Assembly (NCBI RefSeq): GCF_001874645.1
Contig: NZ_CP017886.1
Coordinates: 1,364,001-1,428,000 of the forward strand
DNA length: 64,000 nt
Source of the DNA: Pseudomonas frederiksbergensis
GTDB taxonomy: Bacteria; Pseudomonadota; Gammaproteobacteria; Pseudomonadales; Pseudomonadaceae
Direction of reading: 5' to 3'
Shown here one piece after another: positions 27,885 to 37,934 of the stretch. The notes under the pieces are model-generated. The model did no database searches, was not told the origin of the DNA, and was given only the letters and a program-made list of their open reading frames with translations. How positions within the stretch are numbered: the stretch's first letter is position 1; each line of letters begins with the position of its first letter. Made by a program: the position numbers and the translations under genes.

Positions 27885-28793
27885 GTGATCCCCGTCGATA
27901 TTCTGCGTATGTTGTCACTCGCTGCCATTTGGGGGGCGAGTTTCCTGTTTATGCGCATCATTGCCCCAGTGATTGGCACAATCCCCACTGCTTTTTTCCG
28001 CGTGTCGATCGCCGCGACCGGGTTGTTGGTGATTTTAGCGCTGATGCGGGTCAGTTGGGACTTCCGTGGCAAGTTCAAAACCGTGCTGCTGCTCGGAATG
28101 ATCAACTCTGGTGTTCCAGCAACCCTGTACTCGGTGGCCGCTCAAGTGCTGCCGGCCGGTTACTCGGCGATTTTCAACGCCACCACCCCGCTGATGGGCG
28201 TGTTGATCGGCGGACTGTTCTTCAGCGAAAGACTCACCCTCTCGAAGATTGCCGGAGTTGCCCTTGGGTTGTTTGGCGTCGCCATCCTGACCCGTGCCGG
28301 TCCCGTGGCCTTCGACATGGAATTGCTGATGGGCGCACTGGCCTGCCTGCTCGCGACCACTTGCTACGGTTTCGCCGGCTTCCTGGCGCGGCGCTGGCTC
28401 GACCATCAAGGCGGCCTCGACAGCCGTCTTTCGGCGCTGGGCAGCATGCTCGGTGCAACGCTGCTTCTGTTGCCGTTGTTCGGCTATAGCGTCATCAACC
28501 AACCGCCCGTTAGCTGGGGTGGCTGGAGCGTCTGGTTGTCGCTGCTGGGCTTGGGCCTGGGGTGCACGGCGTTTGCCTACATCCTGTATTTCCGCCTGCT
28601 CAGCTCGATCGGCCCGGTCAAATCGATGACCGTGACCTTCATGATCCCGCCGTTCGGCGTGTTGTGGGGCGCGTTGTTTCTCGATGAACCGCTGTCGATG
28701 GCGCATCTGTATGGCGGGCTGTTGATTGCGGGGGCGTTGTGGCTGGTGTTGAAGCCTGCGGTGGTGAAGCCTTCCGAGGTGGTGGCACGGTAG
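27885..28793 (+). CDS. EamA/DMT-superfamily permease
   Basis: 302-residue inner-membrane exporter with ten predicted helices in two EamA repeats (WGASFLFMRI at the start; AIFNATTPLMGVLIGG in helix 3-4). It starts with GTG at 27885, preceded at good distance by GGAAGGAA. The substrate is unknown. It has its own promoter region (27755-27884) and a terminator follows. Confidence 0.88.
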   Translation: MIPVDILRMLSLAAIWGASFLFMRIIAPVIGTIPTAFFRVSIAATGLLVILALMRVSWDFRGKFKTVLLLGMINSGVPATLYSVAAQVLPAGYSAIFNATTPLMGVLIGGLFFSERLTLSKIAGVALGLFGVAILTRAGPVAFDMELLMGALACLLATTCYGFAGFLARRWLDHQGGLDSRLSALGSMLGATLLLLPLFGYSVINQPPVSWGGWSVWLSLLGLGLGCTAFAYILYFRLLSSIGPVKSMTVTFMIPPFGVLWGALFLDEPLSMAHLYGGLLIAGALWLVLKPAVVKPSEVVAR

Positions 28794-28835
28794 TTTTCAA
28801 GCGCTGCTGCTGACGCCCGTAACATTCGCCAGATC

Positions 28836-28867
28836 AAAAAAAAACCGCTCTCAAGGAGCGGTTTTTT
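28836..28867. terminator. Bidirectional Rho-independent terminator
   Basis: AAAACCGCTC / GAGCGGTTTT hairpin with a 5-base loop, flanked by A- and T-runs, between the convergent permease and lpxO genes; it should serve both. Confidence 0.9.
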
Positions 28868-28879
28868 ATTGAAGAGCCT

Positions 28880-29818
28880 TCAGCCAAACAACCAGTAACC
28901 CAGCGCCGTCAGCACCACAACCGCCAATACCGGCCGCAGGATGCGGTACAGCTTCGGATTACGGCGCTTCCACTTTTTCACCACTCCGCTGAATTTGTCG
29001 CTGGAAGTCTTGCTCCAGGCGTAGACCTTGTTGATCCCGCCGACGCGCTCGTCATCGAGATTTTGCGGCGCCGTGGCACGGCCCAGCAGACCACTGACAC
29101 AACGGTTGATACGCGTCATCAAGCGGTTGCTCAGCGGTCGCTCGATGTCACAGAACAGAATGACCCGAGTCGTTTCGGTTTCGTTCTTGACCCAATGCAC
29201 GTAGGTTTCATCGAACATCACGTCTTCGCCGTCGCGCCAGGCGTAGACCTGACCGTCGACAAAAATACGGCAGTCGTCGGAGTTCGGTGTCGACAAGCCC
29301 AGGTGATAGCGCAGGGAACCGGCAAACGGGTCACGGTGCGGGTTGAGGTGGCTACCGCCAGGCAACAGGGCAAACATCGCACCTTTTACGTTGGGGATGC
29401 GGCTGACCAGTTCGACGGTTTTCGGGCACAACAATTCGGCCGACGGCAGTGGTTTGTCGTACCACTTGAGGTAGAAACGCTTCCAGCCCTTCTTGAAGAA
29501 CGAACCGAAACCGGCGTCGTTGTTGTTCTCGGCGGCGCGGATATAGCCCTCGTCGAACAAATGCATGGCCTCGTCACGAATGACTTCCCAGTTTTCCTTG
29601 AGCACATCCAGTTCCGGAAACTTGCTGCGGTCCAGATACGGTTTGGACGGCACTCCCGAGAACAGGTACATCAAGGCGTTGTAAGGAGCGAACAGCGCCG
29701 AGTGGTTAACGAACTGCCGCAAGACCGGCAAACGCGCCTTGCCGCGCAAATGCACGTACAGGGTGCTGCCCACAAACAGCAGCAACAGCGAGGCCTTGGC
29801 GGCAAAGGATAAGGTCAT
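28880..29818 (-). CDS. lpxO: Lipid A hydroxylase LpxO (aspartyl/asparaginyl beta-hydroxylase family)
   Basis: Fe(II)/2-oxoglutarate dioxygenase that 2-hydroxylates secondary acyl chains of lipid A at the inner membrane. 312 residues: N-terminal membrane segment (6-23), catalytic domain with iron ligands H161-x-D163 (NPHRDP) and H208 (YVHWV), C-terminal hydrophobic anchor (about 293-311). Many pseudomonads carry two lpxO copies; this may be either. It stands alone. Confidence 0.9.
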   Translation of the reverse strand: MTLSFAAKASLLLLFVGSTLYVHLRGKARLPVLRQFVNHSALFAPYNALMYLFSGVPSKPYLDRSKFPELDVLKENWEVIRDEAMHLFDEGYIRAAENNNDAGFGSFFKKGWKRFYLKWYDKPLPSAELLCPKTVELVSRIPNVKGAMFALLPGGSHLNPHRDPFAGSLRYHLGLSTPNSDDCRIFVDGQVYAWRDGEDVMFDETYVHWVKNETETTRVILFCDIERPLSNRLMTRINRCVSGLLGRATAPQNLDDERVGGINKVYAWSKTSSDKFSGVVKKWKRRNPKLYRILRPVLAVVVLTALGYWLFG

Positions 29819-30000
29819 GCAACAACTCCTTCAGAATAAACAACGCTGCGCATCACCCTTTATCCGGCGCGGCAGTCGGCCATGATAAACACTACCGCCC
29901 TTCGGAAAAACCCGCATAACTGAACAATCAGTATTAAGGATTGCGCAACAAAGCAGTTATTAACATAAGGCTCCTGAACCGTGACTGATCAAGATCAACG

Positions 30001-30069
30001 GATCGCAGCCTGCGCCAGCTCCTACGCTGAATGACGTGCCCCATGTAGGAGCTGGCGCAGCCTGCGATC
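30001..30069. repeat. Extragenic palindrome (REP doublet, outward arms)
   Basis: GATCGCAGCCTGCGCCAGCT then, after 19 bases between the arms, the exact reverse complement. It lies between lpxO (5' end) and cysK (3' end). The remaining sequence 29819-30000 shows nothing recognisable. Confidence 0.88.
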
Positions 30070-30078
30070 TTTTGAGCG

Positions 30079-31053
30079 TTACTGCTGCAATTCCTGTTCG
30101 GTGAACAAATCGCTGAACAACATGCTCGACAGATAACGCTCGCCGGAGTCCGGCAGGATCACCACAATGGTCTTGCCCTGCATTTCCGGGGTTTCGGCCA
30201 GACGCACGGCAACCGCCATGGCCGCACCGCAGGAAATCCCGGAGAGAATCCCCTCCTCCTGCATCAGGCGCAGGGCCATGGCCTTGGATTCTTCATCGCT
30301 GACCAGTTCAACCCGGTCAACCATCGACAGATCGAGGTTTTTCGGCACAAAACCAGCGCCGATGCCCTGGATCTTGTGCGGGCTTGGCTTGATTTCCTCG
30401 CCGGCCATGGCTTGGGTGATCACCGGCGAGACCACAGGCTCCACCGCCACCGACAGGATCGGCTTGCCCTTGGTGTTCTTGATATACCGAGAGACACCGG
30501 TAATCGTCCCGCCGGTGCCAACACCCGAGACCAGCACGTCGATCGCGCCGTCGGTGTCGTTCCAGATTTCCGGGCCGGTGGTTTTTTCGTGGATCCCAGG
30601 GTTAGCCGGATTTTCGAACTGCTGCGGCATGAAGTACCGGGCCGGATCACTGGCCAGAATTTCTGCGGCCTTTTCGATGGCACCTTTCATGCCTTTGGCA
30701 GGCTCGGTCAGTACCAGTTCGGCGCCAAGGGCCTTGAGCACCTTGCGCCGCTCAATGCTCATGGACGCCGGCATGGTCAGCATCAGCTTATAACCACGCG
30801 CAGCGGCGACGAACGCCAGACCGATGCCGGTGTTGCCCGAAGTCGGTTCGATAATGGTCATGCCCGGCTTGAGTTTGCCGCTGCTTTCAGCGTCCCAGAT
30901 CATGCTCGCGCCGATCCGGCATTTGACTGAATAGCCCGGATTGCGCCCTTCAATCTTCGCCAGAATGGTCACACCACGAGGCGCAATACGGTTGATCTGA
31001 ACCAATGGCGTGTTGCCGATGGAATGCGCGTTGTCAGCAAAAATGCGGCTCAT
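30079..31053 (-). CDS. cysK: Cysteine synthase A (O-acetylserine sulfhydrylase)
   Basis: PLP enzyme making L-cysteine from O-acetylserine and sulfide. 324 residues: PLP lysine K44 in YSVKCRIG, substrate loop TSGNTG (71-76), phosphate-binding GTGGTITG, and GISCGAAM near the C terminus. The start is at 31053 (MSRIFADN), with AAGGA upstream; reading further to 31188 adds 45 unrelated residues. Isolated gene; the 256-base gap upstream to the MoxR gene is divergent and must hold both promoters. Confidence 0.95.
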   Translation of the reverse strand: MSRIFADNAHSIGNTPLVQINRIAPRGVTILAKIEGRNPGYSVKCRIGASMIWDAESSGKLKPGMTIIEPTSGNTGIGLAFVAAARGYKLMLTMPASMSIERRKVLKALGAELVLTEPAKGMKGAIEKAAEILASDPARYFMPQQFENPANPGIHEKTTGPEIWNDTDGAIDVLVSGVGTGGTITGVSRYIKNTKGKPILSVAVEPVVSPVITQAMAGEEIKPSPHKIQGIGAGFVPKNLDLSMVDRVELVSDEESKAMALRLMQEEGILSGISCGAAMAVAVRLAETPEMQGKTIVVILPDSGERYLSSMLFSDLFTEQELQQ

Positions 31054-31309
31054 GGCTGGGTCCTTATGCAGCGTTGGAGAGGCCTTCAAGGGTATGCCTC
31101 GCCCCCTTGGGCGTCCAGTCACGACGAACAGGGGCACATACTTTGTATCCATTTCTTGAGCTGACCGAGTCACCCTGTGACGCCCCATTCAGAGACTGAA
31201 TACGCCGTCTGCGTTCACAGTCGACCGGGCGCCGCGTTATAGTCGGGCATACTTTTATTTCGCCCGCCCTGCCCGGCGCAGATTGGCGTTACCGTTCGAG
31301 GAATTACCG

Positions 31310-32155
31310 ATGAAGTTCGAAGGCACCCGCGCATACGTCGCCACCGATGACCTGAAGCTGGCGGTCAACGCCGCCATCACCCTGGAGCGCCCTTTGCTGG
31401 TCAAGGGCGAGCCCGGCACCGGCAAGACCATGCTGGCCGAGCAACTGGCCGAGTCCTTTGGTGCCAAGCTGATCACCTGGCACATCAAGTCCACCACCAA
31501 GGCTCACCAGGGCTTGTACGAGTACGACGCGGTCAGCCGCTTGCGTGACTCGCAGTTGGGTGCGGACAAGGTCCATGACATCCGTAACTACCTGAAAAAG
31601 GGCAAGCTGTGGGAAGCCTTCGAGTCCGAGGAGCGGGTGATTCTGCTGATCGACGAAATCGACAAGGCCGACATCGAGTTCCCGAACGACCTGCTGCAAG
31701 AACTCGACAAGATGGAGTTCTACGTTTACGAGATCGACGAAACCATCAAGGCCAAGCAGCGCCCGATCATCATCATTACCTCAAACAACGAGAAAGAGCT
31801 GCCGGACGCCTTCCTGCGCCGCTGCTTCTTCCACTACATCGCCTTCCCGGACCGCGTCACCCTGCAAAAGATCGTCGACGTGCACTACCCGGACATCAAG
31901 AAAGACCTGGTCAGTGAAGCGCTGGACGTGTTCTTCGACGTGCGCAAAGTCCCGGGCCTGAAGAAGAAACCCTCGACGTCCGAACTGGTGGACTGGCTCA
32001 AGCTGCTGATGGCCGACAACATCGGCGAAGCGGTACTGCGCGAACGCGATCCGACCAAGGCCATCCCGCCGCTGGCCGGCGCCCTGGTGAAGAACGAACA
32101 GGACGTGCAGTTGCTTGAGCGGCTGGCTTTTATGAGCCGTCGCGGCACCCGCTGA
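31310..32155 (+). CDS. MoxR-family AAA+ ATPase
   Basis: 281-residue chaperone-like ATPase: Walker A GEPGTGKT (33-40), Walker B VILLIDEIDKAD (110-121), sensor-1 TSNNE. MoxR proteins work with a VWA-domain partner to load metals or remodel complexes; the partner gene follows by 32 bases. ATG at 31310 has GAGGA upstream. The client is not evident here. Confidence 0.92.
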   Translation: MKFEGTRAYVATDDLKLAVNAAITLERPLLVKGEPGTGKTMLAEQLAESFGAKLITWHIKSTTKAHQGLYEYDAVSRLRDSQLGADKVHDIRNYLKKGKLWEAFESEERVILLIDEIDKADIEFPNDLLQELDKMEFYVYEIDETIKAKQRPIIIITSNNEKELPDAFLRRCFFHYIAFPDRVTLQKIVDVHYPDIKKDLVSEALDVFFDVRKVPGLKKKPSTSELVDWLKLLMADNIGEAVLRERDPTKAIPPLAGALVKNEQDVQLLERLAFMSRRGTR

Positions 32156-32187
32156 TTCCTCTTTTCACAAAGTCGTAGGCGATAGCC

Positions 32188-33366
32188 ATGCTGCTCAACC
32201 TGTTCAATGAAATGCGTGCAGCCAAGGTGCCGGTCTCGGTGCGTGAGCTGCTGGATCTGATCAACGCGCTGAAACAGCGCGTGACCTTCGCCGACATGGA
32301 CGAGTTTTACTACTTGTCGCGGGCAATTCTGGTGAAGGACGAACGGCATTTCGACAAGTTCGACCGGGCGTTCGGGGCCTACTTCAATGGCCTGGAAAAA
32401 CTCGACGATCACCTTCAGGCGCTGATTCCCGAAGACTGGTTGCGCAAGGAATTCGAACGCTCGCTGACCGCTGAGGAACGGGCACAGATCCAGTCTCTCG
32501 GCGGGCTCGACAAGCTGATCGAAGAGTTCAAGAAGCGTCTGGAAGAACAGAAAGAACGCCATGCCGGCGGCAACAAGTGGATCGGCACCGGTGGCACCAG
32601 CCCGTTCGGCTCCGGCGGTTTCAACCCGGAAGGCATCCGGGTTGGCGATGCCGGCAAACGCCAGGGCAAAGCGGTCAAGGTCTGGGACCAGCGCGAGTAC
32701 AAGAACCTCGACGATCAGGTCGAGTTGGGCACGCGCAACATCAAGGTGGCCCTGCGGCGTCTGCGCAAGTTCGCCCGTCAAGGCGCGGCGGATGAGCTGG
32801 ACATCGACGGCACCATCGACCACACCGCCCGCGACGCGGGGCTGCTGAATATTCAGATGCGCCCGGAGCGACGCAACACCATCAAGTTGTTGCTGTTGTT
32901 TGACATCGGCGGCTCGATGGACGCCCATGTAAAGATCTGCGAGGAGCTGTTCTCGGCCTGCAAGACCGAGTTCAAACACCTGGAGTACTTCTATTTCCAC
33001 AACTTCATTTATGAATCGGTGTGGAAGAACAACATGCGCCGTGGCTCGGAACGCACGGCAACCATGGACCTGCTGCACAAATACGGCGCCGACTACAAAG
33101 TGATCTTCATCGGCGACGCCGCCATGGCGCCTTACGAAATCACCCAGGCCGGCGGCAGCGTCGAGCACTGGAACGAAGAAGCCGGTTACGTGTGGATGCA
33201 GCGTTTCATGGAGAAGTACAAAAAACTCATCTGGATCAATCCCTACCCGAAAGACACCTGGGGTTACACCTCCTCGACCCACATCGTGCGCGATCTGATC
33301 GAAGACCGGATGTTCCCGCTGACCTTGCGCGGGCTGGAAGAGGGGATGCGGTTTCTCTCGAAATGA
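32188..33366 (+). CDS. VWA-domain protein, CoxE-like partner of the MoxR ATPase
   Basis: 392 residues. The C-terminal half is a von Willebrand A domain with the metal-site motif DIGGS (239-243). The N-terminal half is helical, with a glycine-rich linker (about 127-155). In carbon-monoxide dehydrogenase systems the MoxR/CoxE pair matures a metalloenzyme; no such enzyme gene lies here, so the target is unknown. Probably co-transcribed with the ATPase. Confidence 0.9.
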   Translation: MLLNLFNEMRAAKVPVSVRELLDLINALKQRVTFADMDEFYYLSRAILVKDERHFDKFDRAFGAYFNGLEKLDDHLQALIPEDWLRKEFERSLTAEERAQIQSLGGLDKLIEEFKKRLEEQKERHAGGNKWIGTGGTSPFGSGGFNPEGIRVGDAGKRQGKAVKVWDQREYKNLDDQVELGTRNIKVALRRLRKFARQGAADELDIDGTIDHTARDAGLLNIQMRPERRNTIKLLLLFDIGGSMDAHVKICEELFSACKTEFKHLEYFYFHNFIYESVWKNNMRRGSERTATMDLLHKYGADYKVIFIGDAAMAPYEITQAGGSVEHWNEEAGYVWMQRFMEKYKKLIWINPYPKDTWGYTSSTHIVRDLIEDRMFPLTLRGLEEGMRFLSK

Positions 33367-33382
33367 TTGAAAAGATCGCAGT

Positions 33383-33460
33383 GTAGGAGCTGCCGCAGGC
33401 TGCGATCTTTTGATCTTGATGTGGCAACAAACCAAGATCGCAGCCTTCGGCAGCTCCTAC
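33383..33460. repeat. Extragenic palindrome (REP doublet, inward arms)
   Basis: GTAGGAGCTGCCGCAGGCTG ... CAGCCTTCGGCAGCTCCTAC between the convergent VWA and pxpC genes. A partial third arm (AAGATCGCAGTG) precedes it. Confidence 0.88.
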
Positions 33461-33466
33461 GTCGGG

Positions 33467-34384
33467 TCACGCAAACCGCTGCAAATACTCGACCTGTTGT
33501 TGATGCGCCGTCTCTTGCACCACTGGCGTCAACCGGATCTGCTGCCCCGGCAAACACTGCGCCAATCGTGCCAACGCCAACGGCGTCAACGCGCCTAACC
33601 GTGGATAACCGCCAATGGTCTGCCGATCATTGAGCAGCACGATCGGCTGCCCGTCCGGCGGCACCTGAACTGCGCCCAGCGGGATGCCTTCGGAGATCAT
33701 CGGCTTGCCTTGATACTGCAACGCCGTCCCCAGCAAGCGAATACCCATGCGGTCGGCACGGCTGTCGAGGGTCCAGACACGGTTGAAGGCATCGAACAGG
33801 CTTTGCCCGCTGAACTCGCCATGTTGCGCACCGAGCACCAGATCCAGCGGCTGATTCAGCGTGAAGTCCGGTTGCCGCTCGCGCGGCACCTCCCGCAGAG
33901 CCTGCGCCTGCCCCGAATAACTCAGCTCGGCACCTCGTGCCAAGGGCCGACCAAAACCGTCCAGACCACCGAGTTCTTCACGCACCACCGTCGCACAACT
34001 GCCCAACACCTGGGGCGCGTTGAAACCGCCGGGCGCTGCCAGATAGGCACGGGCACCGAGCAAGGGTTGGGTGAATTGCAAACGCTGGCCTTTCTTCAGC
34101 TGAAAACTGCGCCACGGCGCCAGCGGCTGGCCGTCGAGCAGTGCACCGAGGTCCGCTCCCGCCAGCGCCAGACAGCAATCGTCCCGTGCCTCCAGGGTCA
34201 AACCGCCGAGGGTGATTTCAATCACCGCGGCCTCCGGCGAGTTGCCCAGCAGCCAGTTGGCCCAGGACATCGACAGCCAATCCGCCGCACCGCCCTGGGT
34301 CACGCCCAGATGCCGCACACCGAACCGGCCGGCATCCTGCAACAGGCACAGCGGCGTGCTGGCTTCGATCGTCAAACGGCTCAT
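33467..34384 (-). CDS. pxpC: 5-oxoprolinase subunit PxpC (biotin-dependent carboxyltransferase-like fold)
   Basis: 305 residues, KipA/urea amidolyase-related domain; with PxpA and PxpB it forms the ATP-dependent enzyme that opens 5-oxoproline (pyroglutamate) to glutamate. It begins with the family segment DAGRFGVRHLGVTQGGAAD. Its ATG overlaps the pxpB stop by 4 bases (ATGA). Last gene of the operon. Confidence 0.93.
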   Translation of the reverse strand: MSRLTIEASTPLCLLQDAGRFGVRHLGVTQGGAADWLSMSWANWLLGNSPEAAVIEITLGGLTLEARDDCCLALAGADLGALLDGQPLAPWRSFQLKKGQRLQFTQPLLGARAYLAAPGGFNAPQVLGSCATVVREELGGLDGFGRPLARGAELSYSGQAQALREVPRERQPDFTLNQPLDLVLGAQHGEFSGQSLFDAFNRVWTLDSRADRMGIRLLGTALQYQGKPMISEGIPLGAVQVPPDGQPIVLLNDRQTIGGYPRLGALTPLALARLAQCLPGQQIRLTPVVQETAHQQQVEYLQRFA

Positions 34385-35085
34385 GCCAGCACCTCCAGCG
34401 GCGTATCGTCGCCGCCCAGATTGACGAACTCGGCATGACTGACCGCCGCAAAACGCACCGTATCGCCCGGCTGCATCAGGCTGTAGCCCTCACGTTCGCG
34501 GTCGAACAGTTTGGCGGGGGTGCGCCCAATCAGGTTCCAGCCACCCGGCGACACCACCGGATAAGCCGCTGTCTGCCGCTCGGCAATTCCTACGCTGCCA
34601 GCCGCCACGCGCTTGCGTGGGGTATTCAAACGGGGCGCGGCCAGCACGTCTTCAACCAGCCCCATAAAGGCAAAGCCCGGCGCAAACCCCAACGCGAACA
34701 CCTGATACTCGCGCTCGCTGTGACGGCGAATCACCTCCTCCACCGCCAGCCCGCTGCGTTGCGCAAGCAGGCTCAGTTCAGGCCCAACGCTCACGTCATA
34801 CCAGACCGGCAACACATGGCATTGGCCATTGGCCCGGGCGTTGGGGGTCAGATCGCTCAAGGCTTCGGCGATCAGTTCCCGCGCCTGAACCGGGCTCAAG
34901 GCGCGTAGATCGTAATGCACCATCAGGGTTGTATAAGACGGCACCAGATCAATCAAATGTCCGGCGAACCCTGCACGCAGTCGCTCGCTGGCGGCGAGCA
35001 ACCACGGCATGTTGGCTTCGGCGATTTCATCGAACAGCCGCACCATCAAGCAATCGATGGCCACCACTTCAACCCGTGGTTTCAT
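34381..35085 (-). CDS. pxpB: 5-oxoprolinase subunit PxpB (KipI-like)
   Basis: 234 residues, allophanate-hydrolase subunit 1 fold. Motifs include [15 protein letters not shown](V)[14 protein letters not shown] and [13 protein letters not shown] in pieces. Four-base overlaps with both neighbours show tight translational coupling. It needs PxpC for activity. Confidence 0.93.
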   Translation of the reverse strand: MKPRVEVVAIDCLMVRLFDEIAEANMPWLLAASERLRAGFAGHLIDLVPSYTTLMVHYDLRALSPVQARELIAEALSDLTPNARANGQCHVLPVWYDVSVGPELSLLAQRSGLAVEEVIRRHSEREYQVFALGFAPGFAFMGLVEDVLAAPRLNTPRKRVAAGSVGIAERQTAAYPVVSPGGWNLIGRTPAKLFDREREGYSLMQPGDTVRFAAVSHAEFVNLGGDDTPLEVLA

Positions 35086-35834
35086 GGCGCACTCTGCTGA
35101 TTCAATGCTTCACGGATCCGCTGCACAGCCGCCACCGAACTGGCGTTGTCGCCATGTACGCACAGGGTGTTGGCCTGCAAATGCAAGGCACTGCCGTCGC
35201 TGGCGACAAGATTGTCACCGCGAGCGATGGTCAGCGCCTGTTGAATGATTTTCTCGGGATCATGATGCACCGCACCCGGTAACTGCCGCGAAACCAGATG
35301 CCCGGCGCTGTCATAGGCACGATCGGCGAACGCTTCGAACCACAGCGTCACACCGTACTCATCGCCCATCAGTTGAGCCGCGCTGTTGTCACGGGTCGCC
35401 ATCAGCATCAACGGCAGTTGCCGGTCATACGTCGCGACGGCCTGAATCACCGCCCGCAGCTGCGCCGGATTGGCCATCATGTCGTTGTACATCGCACCGT
35501 GGGGTTTGACGTAACTCACGCGAGCCCCCTGAGCCCGGCAAATGCCGTCCAGCGCGCCGATCTGGTAGTGCAGAAGATCTTGAAGCTCCTGCGCGGTGTA
35601 GGCCATGGAACGGCGGCCAAACCCCACCAGATCCTGATAGGCCGGATGCGCGCCAATCTGCACGCCATGGCTCAGCGCCAGGCTGACGGTCTTGCGCATG
35701 ATGCTCGGGTCACCAGCATGAAACCCGCAGGCAATGTTGGCGCAATCAATGTACGGCATCACTTCGGCATCCAGCCCCATGGTCCAGTGACCAAAGCTTT
35801 CGCCGATATCGCAGTTCAATAACAGGCGGCTCAC
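35082..35834 (-). CDS. pxpA: 5-oxoprolinase subunit PxpA (LamB/YcsF family)
   Basis: 250 residues, first gene of the pxpABC operon. Hallmarks are [11 protein letters not shown] at the start, [11 protein letters not shown], and VKPHGAMYN. It starts with GTG at 35834, preceded by AGGAG at good distance. Family length is about 245-255. The 250-base gap upstream is shared with the divergent MFS gene and contains A+T-rich promoter-like sequence. Confidence 0.94.
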   Translation of the reverse strand: MSRLLLNCDIGESFGHWTMGLDAEVMPYIDCANIACGFHAGDPSIMRKTVSLALSHGVQIGAHPAYQDLVGFGRRSMAYTAQELQDLLHYQIGALDGICRAQGARVSYVKPHGAMYNDMMANPAQLRAVIQAVATYDRQLPLMLMATRDNSAAQLMGDEYGVTLWFEAFADRAYDSAGHLVSRQLPGAVHHDPEKIIQQALTIARGDNLVASDGSALHLQANTLCVHGDNASSVAAVQRIREALNQQSAP

Positions 35835-36084
35835 GGTGAGTACTCCTGAGGGTTTTTATCGTTTTGACCGAGGGACTTTCGAGCGGTCCCGCAGATTATC
35901 AGTTACTGCGCATCGAGTGGCTTGCCCCGGGTTTGCGGCACCAACGCTTCAACCTAAAAAAGCATTGACCGTAGATAAGGAAGATTCCCACGCTAAAAGC
36001 AGGAATTACTATCATTTGAATTGTGTATTAAGCCGGTACTCTCTGCGCGCTTTCAGCTAAACACCTGTCCAGAAGGAATCGGAC

Positions 36085-37305
36085 GTGATGCGCGCTCACA
36101 CGCAAAAACAGCCGCTATTGCCTGCTGACGGTCGCGCATTGCGGCTGCTGGTCGTCATCCAGTTGGTCTCCATGGGTGCGATGGAAATGAGCGGCCCGTT
36201 CTGGCCCTTGCAGATCCAGCATCTGCTCGGGCCAGAGGGCGCCGGCTACACCGCGCTGTTATCGGCGCTGGTCTATGCCGGCCCGATGCTCGCGGCCATG
36301 CTCCTGACTCCCGTGTGGGGCCGGTTGGGTGATCGCACCGGGCACAAGCCGATGATCGTTCGGGCGTTGCTGGCACTCGCGCTGTGCCAAGGGTTGGCGG
36401 CCATCACCCTCGACCCGTGGCTGCTGGTGGGCATTCGAGTGATGCAAGGCGCATTGGCCGGGTTTCTCGCCGCCGCGCAAGCCTATGCATTGGCCTGCTG
36501 CGACAGTTCCCGGCGTGGTCACACCCTGGCACGCCTGCAATCGGCGACCGCCGTCGGCTCGTTGATCGGCCCGGTGTGGGGTGGCTGGTTGATGGACGTC
36601 TCGGGGTTCGCCCTGCTCTGTTATGGCGCAACGGCGATTTGCCTGCTGTGTGCACTGGGGAGTTTTTTCCTGCCGGCCGACAAGGCGCGGGCCTCGAAGA
36701 AAAAACCGCTCGCACCGGTGGCCCAGCCCAAAGGCTGGCTCGGTGGAATCCTGTTGGTGATCGTGTTGATTCAGGCCGCGAAGATGATGCCGCAGCCGTT
36801 CTACGCGTTGTACGTCGCCGAGATTCTGCACGCGCCGAGCTGGCTGATCGGCGCCACTTATGCGGCAAGCGCCGCGACCCTGGCCATTTCCGCCCCGCTG
36901 TGGGGACGTCTGTTCGACCGCTGGCAACCGGCCTACACCTTGCGCGTCATCGAAGGCGTCGCCTGGCTGTGCGCCCTGACGCTCGCGGCCACGGCGCTGG
37001 CCAACGAATGGCTGGGGTTTCTCGTCAGCCGGCTGGTCTGGGGTATCTGGCAAGGCGCCCTGCTGCCCGTCGCCTATGCGCTGATCGCCAACACCGTTTC
37101 TTCAAGCCAACAGGGTTTTGCCCTCGGCCTCGGCAACAGCGCGGCCAAGGCTGGCGCTTTGCTGGGGGCCGTTCTCGGTGGGATCGGCATGGGAATGGTG
37201 GGGCTGGCTCACAGCTTCTGGCTGGTAGCGCTGACCTACGCGCTGGCCGCCATCGGCATCCGCTGGGTGCGGTCATTCACCTCCACGCCCGGCTCCTCGC
37301 AATGA
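36085..37305 (+). CDS. MFS-family transporter
   Basis: 406 residues with twelve predicted membrane helices; motif A appears as GRLGDRTGHKP between helices 2 and 3 and is echoed as GRLFDRWQP after helix 8. GTG (36085) and ATG (36088) are adjacent; AAGGA sits 7 bases before the GTG, so either may be used. The substrate is unknown; the type is a drug- or metabolite-efflux 12-helix carrier. Divergent from pxpABC, so not an obvious 5-oxoproline importer by operon logic, though it could share regulation. Confidence 0.87.
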   Translation: MMRAHTQKQPLLPADGRALRLLVVIQLVSMGAMEMSGPFWPLQIQHLLGPEGAGYTALLSALVYAGPMLAAMLLTPVWGRLGDRTGHKPMIVRALLALALCQGLAAITLDPWLLVGIRVMQGALAGFLAAAQAYALACCDSSRRGHTLARLQSATAVGSLIGPVWGGWLMDVSGFALLCYGATAICLLCALGSFFLPADKARASKKKPLAPVAQPKGWLGGILLVIVLIQAAKMMPQPFYALYVAEILHAPSWLIGATYAASAATLAISAPLWGRLFDRWQPAYTLRVIEGVAWLCALTLAATALANEWLGFLVSRLVWGIWQGALLPVAYALIANTVSSSQQGFALGLGNSAAKAGALLGAVLGGIGMGMVGLAHSFWLVALTYALAAIGIRWVRSFTSTPGSSQ

Positions 37306-37378
37306 AGATGCGTTTTAACCGGTCAAGCGCACCGCATCGCTCAATCGCCGGCAAGCCGACCCTGCACGTTCGACGGTG

Positions 37379-37921
37379 TTACAAACCGCGCATATCGCGC
37401 TCTTCGATCGGCCGGCTCTGGCGCAGGCGCTTGCCGCCCAACACCACCCAGTCGATCAGACGGAACAGACATTCCAGCCCGAACGACAGCAACATCGCCC
37501 CGCTCAGCCCCCAGCCCATGGCTTCAGGCGTCAGCAACAGCTGGTAGCTGTAGCCATTCCAGGTTTCCTTGCGAATATCCGGGTCAGCCGCCAACACCAC
37601 CTGCAAGACGCGGATGTACCACGGGCCTTGCATGGCCTGGAATTGCTTGTCCAGCGCCAATTGGCGAGTGAGCAAGGTGCTCAGGCTATCCGCATCACTG
37701 CGAAACACCGGGTCGTCACTGGCACGGTAATGAGCGACCAGCGCTTGCAAATCACCTTTGAAAAACTGCTCGGCGGTGCCCTGAAAACCCCGCAAGCCGG
37801 TCTGCGCTTCAATCAGATGCGCCTCGACCCGTTTGGCGTAATCGTTGATGAAACCCGGCACCTGCACACCCACCAACAGGCCGATCGCAAACAACACCAG
37901 CCGCAAATAACTGAGCAACAT
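37379..37921 (-). CDS. DUF2937-family membrane protein
   Basis: 180 residues with an N-terminal membrane helix (about 5-22) and a C-terminal one (about 136-158); the region between is a periplasmic or cytoplasmic helical domain. Function unknown. It starts 14 bases after the stop of the amidotransferase gene, so it is probably in an operon with it. The start at 37921 (MLLSYLRL) fits the membrane topology better than 37966. Confidence 0.8.
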   Translation of the reverse strand: MLLSYLRLVLFAIGLLVGVQVPGFINDYAKRVEAHLIEAQTGLRGFQGTAEQFFKGDLQALVAHYRASDDPVFRSDADSLSTLLTRQLALDKQFQAMQGPWYIRVLQVVLAADPDIRKETWNGYSYQLLLTPEAMGWGLSGAMLLSFGLECLFRLIDWVVLGGKRLRQSRPIEERDMRGL

Positions 37922-37934
37922 AGAAAGGTGTTCC

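Noticed and set aside
35990..36020. Possible Fur-box-like sequence (AATTACTATCATTTGAA) upstream of the MFS gene
   Set aside because: Only about 10 of 19 positions match the consensus by eye, too weak to claim iron control.
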